Source: Corticimicrobacter sp040137905 (GTDB lineage: Bacteria > Pseudomonadota > Gammaproteobacteria > Burkholderiales > Burkholderiaceae_B). Taken from it: a stretch of DNA of 13,731 nucleotides. The notes under the pieces were generated by a model, which worked only from the letters and a program-made list of their open reading frames with translations, had not been told where the DNA came from and ran no database searches. The stretch spans positions 1 through 13,731 of the forward strand of contig NZ_JBEFDG010000062.1 of NCBI RefSeq assembly GCF_040137905.1, given 5' to 3'. Shown piece by piece: positions 8,707 through 13,731 of the stretch. Position numbers and translations under genes: made by a program. Every line of letters begins with the position of its first letter. Position 1 is the first letter of the stretch.

Positions 8707-9783
8707 CTATTCTTGCCGATCAGACGGAAAAGCCGCTGCTGCCCGCTGCACGCGATCACGCACCCCAGCCCAACGGGCCTCTTCGGGTGGCGCTTCGAGC
8801 AGGATGGCATCCATACCCAGCGCATCCCATTCGCGCATACGGGCATAGAGCACGTGTGCATAGGCCTCGGCATCGGCGGGCATGGCTTGCCAGTGCACCG
8901 AACTGCCAGACGCCAACACGGGGGCCACGGGACAGCTATACGAAGCTACCACACAACACCCGTCCGCCTGATTCGCCAGAAGATGCAGGATCGCATCAAG
9001 CGTCAACAGCCGAAACGGCGTACCCGGCGCATAGTGTGCCTTGAGGGTACCGGATGCACGCGGCGCATCGGCATCAGGCGGCAATACCGCCTCGCCCAGC
9101 ACCTGCTCCAGCTGCCCGGCGCTGATGCCGCCCGGCCGCAACAGCACGGGACGCCCTCCCAGATGCACCCGCGACAGATCGAGAATGGTAGATTCGATGC
9201 CAACCTCTGTCGGCCCGCCATCCAGCACCTGGATCTGTCCGCTGGCCACCTCGGGCGCAAACTCTTCCAGCACATGGCGTGCCAGTGTAGGAGAGACATG
9301 GCCGAAGCGATTGGCCGACGGTGCGGCCACGCCGCCCTGCCCGCCGGTACGCTGTGCCGCGAACGCTGCGATCAGCGCCTGGGCCACAGGATGAGCTGGA
9401 CAGCGCAATCCAATACTGTCCTGACCGCCGCTGATGGCCGGATCGATATGCGTGGCACGCTTGAGAATCAGGGTCAATGGCCCCGGCCAGAATGCCGCGA
9501 TCAGGCTGCGTGCCTGACTCGGCACATAAGCTGCCCAGTAGTCGAGGTCGGCTCCCGGTGCCAGGTGCGCAATCACGGGGTGATTGGATGGCCGGCCCTT
9601 GGCGGCATAAATGGCCGCCACCGCCTGTGGGTTCTCGGCATCGGCCCCGAGACCATAGACGGTTTCAGTCGGAAAGGCGACCAGCCGACCAGCCTGCAAT
9701 TGTGTGGCGGCCGCCTCGATGGCGGCCGCATCCGGATGGCTGGCAACACCACCGGCTGACAGCGGGAACGGCCGCGTATCCAT
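8707..9783 (-). CDS. sua5: L-threonylcarbamoyladenylate synthase, long Sua5 type
   Basis: It makes threonylcarbamoyl-AMP from L-threonine, bicarbonate and ATP, the first step of t6A37 modification in tRNAs that read ANN codons; it acts in the cytoplasm. The 358-residue protein has the full YrdC catalytic domain: FPTETVYGLG (37-46), KGRPSNHP (62-69), WPGPLTLIL (99-107), SAN (156-158), GGPTEVGIESTI (189-200) and RPGGIS (216-221). The linker motif SGTLKAHYAP (244-253) and a C-terminal Sua5 domain follow, ending with RWAGVRDRVQRAA. That second domain separates it from the short TsaC form of about 190 residues. The ATG at 9781-9783 overlaps the purK TGA by one base. The bases before it contain no Shine-Dalgarno, so translation probably depends on ribosomes finishing purK. 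It is the last gene of the pur cluster. Confidence 0.95.
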   Translation of the reverse strand: MDTRPFPLSAGGVASHPDAAAIEAAATQLQAGRLVAFPTETVYGLGADAENPQAVAAIYAAKGRPSNHPVIAHLAPGADLDYWAAYVPSQARSLIAAFWPGPLTLILKRATHIDPAISGGQDSIGLRCPAHPVAQALIAAFAAQRTGGQGGVAAPSANRFGHVSPTLARHVLEEFAPEVASGQIQVLDGGPTEVGIESTILDLSRVHLGGRPVLLRPGGISAGQLEQVLGEAVLPPDADAPRASGTLKAHYAPGTPFRLLTLDAILHLLANQADGCCVVASYSCPVAPVLASGSSVHWQAMPADAEAYAHVLYARMREWDALGMDAILLEAPPEEARWAGVRDRVQRAAAAFPSDRQE

Positions 9784-10964
9784 CAGGCCGGATCGTAGAC
9801 GATGCCCAGCGCACGCGCTGCGGCAGCAGCAGCGGCACGCGCCTGCTCGAGCGTGGGAGCCACGCAGTTGACGTGTCCCATCTTGCGGCCCTTGCGGGCA
9901 TCACGCTTGCCGTACAGGTGCAGCTTGGCCCCAGGAATCGCCAGCACGGTACGCCAGTCAGGTTCGCGCACTGCGTCGGTTTCGGGATCGAACCAGATGT
10001 CACCCAGCAGATTGAGCATGATGGCCGCGCCGGTCATGCTGGTATCGCCCAGCGGCAAGCCTGCCATCACCCGTGCCTGTTGCTCGAACTGACTGGTCAG
10101 ACAGGCATCCATGGTGTAGTGACCACTGTTGTGCGGACGCGGCGCGATCTCATTGACCAGCAGCCGACCGTCCTGCAGCACGAAGAACTCGATGCAGAGC
10201 ACACCACGATAATCCAGCCCCTCTGCCAGAGTACGGGCAGCCTCATGCGCCTGCGCCTGAATCGCCGGGTCAAGGCTGGCCCCGACTTCGGATACGGCCA
10301 GGATACCGTTGCGATGCTCGTTGCGCGCCGCCGGAAAAATCCGGATCTCGCCATCATGACCACGCGCCAGCACGACAGAAATCTCGTAGTCGAGCGGCTG
10401 CAGGGCTTCCAGCACACAGGCGGCACCATCAAAAGCGGCCAACGCAGCCAGTGCCTCCTGGCGATTGACGACACGGGCCTGTCCCTTGCCGTCATAGCCC
10501 AGGCGCGCCACCTTGAGAATTCCCGGAAACAGCGCATCAGGCGCAGCCTCGAGATCGGCTTCGCTGCGGATGGCTGCCCAGGGCGCCACGGGGATACCCT
10601 GCGAAGCAATGAAAGTTTTTTCGGCAATGCGATCCTGCACGACCGCCACGGCATCGCCCGACGGACTGACGGCACTGACCTCGGCCAGCACGCGCAAACT
10701 GTCCGCCGGCACATTCTCGAACTCGGTCGTCACGGCCTTGCACAGGCCGGCAAGCTGGGCCAGAGCAGCCTCGTCATCGTACGCGGCCTGCAGGTGACGG
10801 TCGGCCACGGCGGCTGCCGGCCCCTGGGCTGCCGGGTCGAGCACGGCCACCTGGTAGCCCAGATCCTGGGCTGCCTGGCAGAACATGCGGCCCAGTTGGC
10901 CACCGCCCAGCACACCCAGCCACTGGCCGGGCACGAGATAAGGGGAAGTGCGCGATACGGTCAT
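9783..10964 (-). CDS. purK: N5-carboxyaminoimidazole ribonucleotide synthase (PurK)
   Basis: An ATP-grasp enzyme that carboxylates AIR with bicarbonate and ATP to N5-CAIR, the step before PurE in purine synthesis. At 393 residues it is longer than E. coli PurK (355), mainly through an N-terminal lead of about 12 residues and small insertions. Visible motifs are the substrate-binding loop GVLGGGQLGRM (17-27), the ATP-grasp lysine loop KVARLGYDGKGQ (151-162), E259 and N271 with the metal-binding NEIAPRPHNSGHYTMDAC segment (271-288), and the C-terminal GKRDARKGRKMGHVN (352-366). The ATG at 10962-10964 is preceded at 6 bases by AGGA (10971-10974), which lies inside the end of purE; the gap to purE is only 11 bp. 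Gene order and spacing indicate cotranscription with purE and sua5. Confidence 0.97.
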   Translation of the reverse strand: MTVSRTSPYLVPGQWLGVLGGGQLGRMFCQAAQDLGYQVAVLDPAAQGPAAAVADRHLQAAYDDEAALAQLAGLCKAVTTEFENVPADSLRVLAEVSAVSPSGDAVAVVQDRIAEKTFIASQGIPVAPWAAIRSEADLEAAPDALFPGILKVARLGYDGKGQARVVNRQEALAALAAFDGAACVLEALQPLDYEISVVLARGHDGEIRIFPAARNEHRNGILAVSEVGASLDPAIQAQAHEAARTLAEGLDYRGVLCIEFFVLQDGRLLVNEIAPRPHNSGHYTMDACLTSQFEQQARVMAGLPLGDTSMTGAAIMLNLLGDIWFDPETDAVREPDWRTVLAIPGAKLHLYGKRDARKGRKMGHVNCVAPTLEQARAAAAAAARALGIVYDPA

Positions 10965-10975
10965 GCGGTTTCCTG

Positions 10976-11491
10976 TCAGTCGAGCGGCGGCAGGTTCATG
11001 CCGCGCGCCACTTCGTTCTGGCGTGCGCGGAAGGCACGCAGCTTTTCGCGCAGCGCGGCATCGGTCGTCGCCAGGTTGGCAATCACATGCAGGGCGGCAT
11101 TGGCCGCGCCCGCCTCGCCAATGGCGAACGTCGCCACCGGCACGCCCTTGGGCATCTGTACGATGGACAGCAGCGAATCCTCGCCACGCAGGTAACGCGA
11201 CGGCACCGGCACGCCGAACACCGGCACCTCGGTAAAGGCTGCCAGCATGCCCGGCAGGTGAGCTGCACCACCCGCACCGGCAATGATGGCACGCAGGCCG
11301 CGTGCCGCAGCCTGGTCACCATACTCGGCCATTTCGGCCGGCATGCGGTGCGCGGAGACCACCTGTGCCTCGTAAGGCACGCCGAAATCCGCCAGGATGC
11401 GGATGGCATGCTGCATCACGTCCCAGTCGCTCGAAGAACCCATCACCACCCCGACCACGGGGGTTTCGTGCCTGTGTGCCTGCTGAATCAT
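10976..11491 (-). CDS. purE: N5-carboxyaminoimidazole ribonucleotide mutase (PurE, class I)
   Basis: It moves the carboxylate of N5-CAIR to C4 to give CAIR. The 171-residue length is normal for bacterial class I PurE. The active-site segments are all present: GSSSDW (18-23), SAHRMP (46-51, with the catalytic histidine 48) and GAGGAAHLPGM (72-82), then FGVPVPSRYLRGEDSLLSI (92-110). A purK directly downstream supports the two-enzyme (class I) route over the direct AIR carboxylase route. The ATG at 11489-11491 has a strong AAGGAG (11501-11506) 9 bases upstream. The gap to the purC stop is 20 bp, so the two are almost certainly on one mRNA. Confidence 0.97.
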   Translation of the reverse strand: MIQQAHRHETPVVGVVMGSSSDWDVMQHAIRILADFGVPYEAQVVSAHRMPAEMAEYGDQAAARGLRAIIAGAGGAAHLPGMLAAFTEVPVFGVPVPSRYLRGEDSLLSIVQMPKGVPVATFAIGEAGAANAALHVIANLATTDAALREKLRAFRARQNEVARGMNLPPLD

Positions 11492-11511
11492 CTGCGTATG
11501 CTCCTTGCGAC

Positions 11512-12393
<882 letters not shown>

Positions 12394-12510
12394 GTCGGTT
12401 CACCGGAAAAGTGGAAAGTTCGGATCATCTGCCCACAGTACGGGGCAGAAGCTGCCGCGCCTGCATCGTGAATGACGAGTGCCATCCGTGACGCAAGCAC
12501 GGCTGCGGAG
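12394..12510. other. fba-purC intergenic gap with two small inverted repeats
   Basis: Two hairpins are possible. CCGTG/CACGG (12486-12490 with 12498-12502) has a 7-base loop and lies just after the fba stop. CTGCCC/GGGCAG (12429-12434 with 12443-12448) has an 8-base loop. Neither is followed by a T-tract on the minus strand, so neither is a convincing intrinsic terminator. No clear promoter boxes were seen. Readthrough from fba into purC therefore remains possible. Confidence 0.4.
12400..12404 (-). promoter_or_regulatory. Ribosome binding site deciding the GTG start of purC
   Basis: GGTGA on the minus strand pairs with the UCACC part of the 16S 3' end and lies 6 bases from the GTG. It is a weak, off-centre Shine-Dalgarno, but no ATG nearby fits better. 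It sits inside a small symmetric CGGT-GA-ACCG element (12397-12406), which could in principle fold and limit initiation. Confidence 0.45.
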
Positions 12511-13575
12511 TTACTGCACCTGCTGCTTCAACGCGCCGGAGGCGTACTGGCGTGCGATTTCGTCGAGGCTGATCGGCTTGATGCTGGCGGCATGGCCGGC
12601 GGTACCGAACTGCTGGTAGCGCTCGATGCACAGTTTCTTGGCAGCCAGGCGGGCCGGCTTGAGGAATTCGCGCGGATCGAACTTGGAGGGGTTCTCGAAC
12701 AGGAAACGACGCACGGCGGCGGTCATCGCCAGGCGGATATCTGTATCGATGTTGATCTTGCGCACGCCGTACTTGATGGCTTCCTGGATTTCCTCGACCG
12801 GCACGCCGTAGGTTTCCTTCATGTCGCCACCGAACTCGCGGATCTCGGCCAGCAGATCCTGCGGCACGCTGGAGCTGCCGTGCATCACCAGGTGGGTATT
12901 GGGCAGGCGTGCGTGGATTTCCTTGACGCGCTTGATCGACAGGATATCGCCGGTGGGCTTGCGGGTGAACTTGTAGGCACCGTGGCTGGTGCCGATGGCG
13001 ATGGCCAGCGCATCAAGCTGGGTGCGGCGCACGAAATCGGCGGCCTGCTCGGGGTCGGTCAGCAGTTGCTCCATCGACAGCGTACCCTCGGCACCGTGGC
13101 CGTCTTCCTTGTCGCCCTGCATGGTTTCGAGCGAACCCAGGCAACCCAGTTCACCTTCGACGGTCACGCCCTGGCGATGGGCAGCCTCGACCACCGTGCG
13201 GGTCACTTCGACGTTGTATTCGTAGTCGGCAATGGTCTTGCCGTCTTCCTTGAGGGAGCCATCCATCATCACGCTGGAGAAGCCCAGGTCGATCGCGCCC
13301 TGGCACACGGCCGGCGACTGGCCGTGATCCTGGTGCATGACCACGGGGATATGGGGATACGACTCGACGGCGGCCTGGATCAGGTGCCTGAGAAACTCCT
13401 CGCCGGCATATTTGCGCGCACCGGCCGAAGCCTGCATGATCACCGGGCTGTCGGTCTCGTGAGCAGCCTCCATGATGGCCTGGACCTGCTCCAGGTTGTT
13501 GACGTTGAACGCGGGAATGCCGTAGCCGTGTTCAGCGGCGTGATCCAGCAACTGACGCATGGAAACGAGGGCCAT
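12511..13575 (-). CDS. fba: Fructose-bisphosphate aldolase, class II, Calvin-cycle subtype
   Basis: It reversibly cleaves fructose 1,6-bisphosphate to DHAP and glyceraldehyde 3-phosphate; it is zinc-dependent and cytoplasmic. With the ATG at 13573-13575 the protein has 354 residues, normal for this subtype of betaproteobacterial aldolase. Motifs are NVNNLEQ (24-30), MHQDHGQS with the catalytic aspartate 83 and zinc ligand H84 (80-87), VEGELGCLG (139-147), IGTSHGAYK with zinc ligand H198 (194-202), MHGSSSVP with H232 (231-238) and the phosphate-binding NIDTDIR (275-281). The frame stays open 18 codons further upstream. The chosen start has GGAGAG (13582-13587) 6 bases before it and gives the family-typical N-terminus MALVSMRQLLDHAAE. 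It lies upstream of the pur genes on the same strand. Confidence 0.96.
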   Translation of the reverse strand: MALVSMRQLLDHAAEHGYGIPAFNVNNLEQVQAIMEAAHETDSPVIMQASAGARKYAGEEFLRHLIQAAVESYPHIPVVMHQDHGQSPAVCQGAIDLGFSSVMMDGSLKEDGKTIADYEYNVEVTRTVVEAAHRQGVTVEGELGCLGSLETMQGDKEDGHGAEGTLSMEQLLTDPEQAADFVRRTQLDALAIAIGTSHGAYKFTRKPTGDILSIKRVKEIHARLPNTHLVMHGSSSVPQDLLAEIREFGGDMKETYGVPVEEIQEAIKYGVRKINIDTDIRLAMTAAVRRFLFENPSKFDPREFLKPARLAAKKLCIERYQQFGTAGHAASIKPISLDEIARQYASGALKQQVQ

Positions 13576-13581
13576 GAAGAA

Positions 13582-13587
13582 CTCTCC
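13582..13587 (-). promoter_or_regulatory. Ribosome binding site fixing the fba start
   Basis: GGAGAG on the minus strand lies 6 bases before the ATG at 13573-13575. It supports this start over the in-frame ATG 54 bases further upstream at 13627-13629, which would add 18 residues unlike any aldolase N-terminus I know. Confidence 0.7.
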
Positions 13588-13635
13588 GAAGATGAATGGA
13601 TGAAATCCGGTGCCGCGCAACGCGGCCAAACCTCG

Positions 13636-13641
13636 ATTTTA
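13636..13641 (-). promoter_or_regulatory. Possible -10 box of the fba promoter
   Basis: TAAAAT on the minus strand lies about 60 bases before the fba ATG, just after the terminator of the upstream gene, which is where a new promoter would be expected. No good -35 box stands 16-18 bases upstream; that stretch falls in the terminator stem and T-tract. The call is speculative. Confidence 0.25.
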
Positions 13642-13644
13642 CGC

Positions 13645-13683
13645 AAAAAAGCGCCCGCTGGCCGGACAAACCAGCCAGCGGGC
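13645..13683 (-). terminator. Intrinsic terminator of the gene upstream of fba
   Basis: The arms at 13653-13665 and 13671-13683 (GCCCGCTGGCCGG on the plus strand) pair over 13 positions with a single mismatch around a 5-base ACAAA loop. Read on the minus strand the stem is followed by GC and then six Ts (13645-13650), a classic Rho-independent terminator. Nothing similar follows it on the plus strand, so it works leftward. It would end a minus-strand gene lying beyond the right edge of the window and insulate fba from it. Confidence 0.88.
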
Positions 13684-13731
13684 TGCATGGAATTTTAAAG
13701 CGGCGGGTGGGCAAGATACCACCCCACCCCC
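13684..13731. other. Right edge of window, no gene seen
   Basis: A short C/G-run stretch contains a weak inverted repeat, GGGTGG (13705-13710) with CCACCC (13719-13724) and an 8-base loop. It may be the 3' untranslated end of the gene upstream of fba. No coding frame can be assigned. Confidence 0.3.

Noticed and set aside
9477..11195. A 572-codon open frame on the plus strand opposite purK/purE.
   Set aside because: It lies antisense to strongly supported pur and sua5 genes, has low-complexity Arg/Gln/His-rich composition and no recognisable motif. Long antisense frames are common in high-GC DNA with this codon bias.
12472..13698. A 408-codon plus-strand open frame opposite fba.
   Set aside because: It mirrors the aldolase gene and even runs through the terminator hairpin. 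The sense strand carries every aldolase active-site motif.
13701..13731. G-runs on the minus strand as a possible G-quadruplex.
   Set aside because: The runs are interrupted by the weak hairpin and reach the window edge. Four well-spaced G-tracts are not shown.

Overview
The window reads as ordinary chromosome of a high-GC betaproteobacterium of the Burkholderiales, most like Alcaligenaceae/Bordetella relatives. The basis is the gene order fba-purC-purE-purK-sua5, the long 293-residue PurC, the 354-residue Calvin-type class II aldolase and the overall protein style. This placement comes from recalled family knowledge, not a search. Every recognisable gene lies on the minus strand except one small plus-strand gene in the middle.

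Right part (about 8.7-13.7 kb), read right to left on the minus strand. A strong intrinsic terminator ends an upstream gene that lies outside the window. Next come fba (fructose-bisphosphate aldolase), a 117-bp gap, then purC, purE, purK and a long-form Sua5-type threonylcarbamoyl-AMP synthase. purC to sua5 are tightly packed: gaps of 20 and 11 bp, then a 1-bp stop/start overlap. PurK and PurE together convert AIR to CAIR and PurC makes SAICAR from it. Sua5 starts the t6A tRNA modification and, like PurK, uses ATP and bicarbonate.

Middle (about 7.95-8.7 kb). A 250-bp divergent intergenic region has an AT-rich core and a near-palindrome. It separates the efflux operon from a plus-strand gene for a 158-residue protein that I do not recognise. 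That gene has clearly lower GC (about 56% over 8221-8640 by hand count) than its neighbours and is the one accessory-looking element here.

Left part (1 to about 7.95 kb), minus strand. This is a complete MdtABC/MuxABC-type RND efflux operon: a periplasmic adaptor, two different RND transporter subunits, and the first 170 residues of a NodT-family outer-membrane lipoprotein cut by the window edge. All three junctions are stop/start overlaps (4, 1 and 4 bases), so one translationally coupled mRNA is expected to encode a tripartite pump. No regulator gene for it lies in the window.

I found no RNA genes, CRISPR, insertion sequences or phage genes. The window looks mostly conserved and housekeeping; the orphan gene and the shared regulatory region are the only parts with possible novelty.
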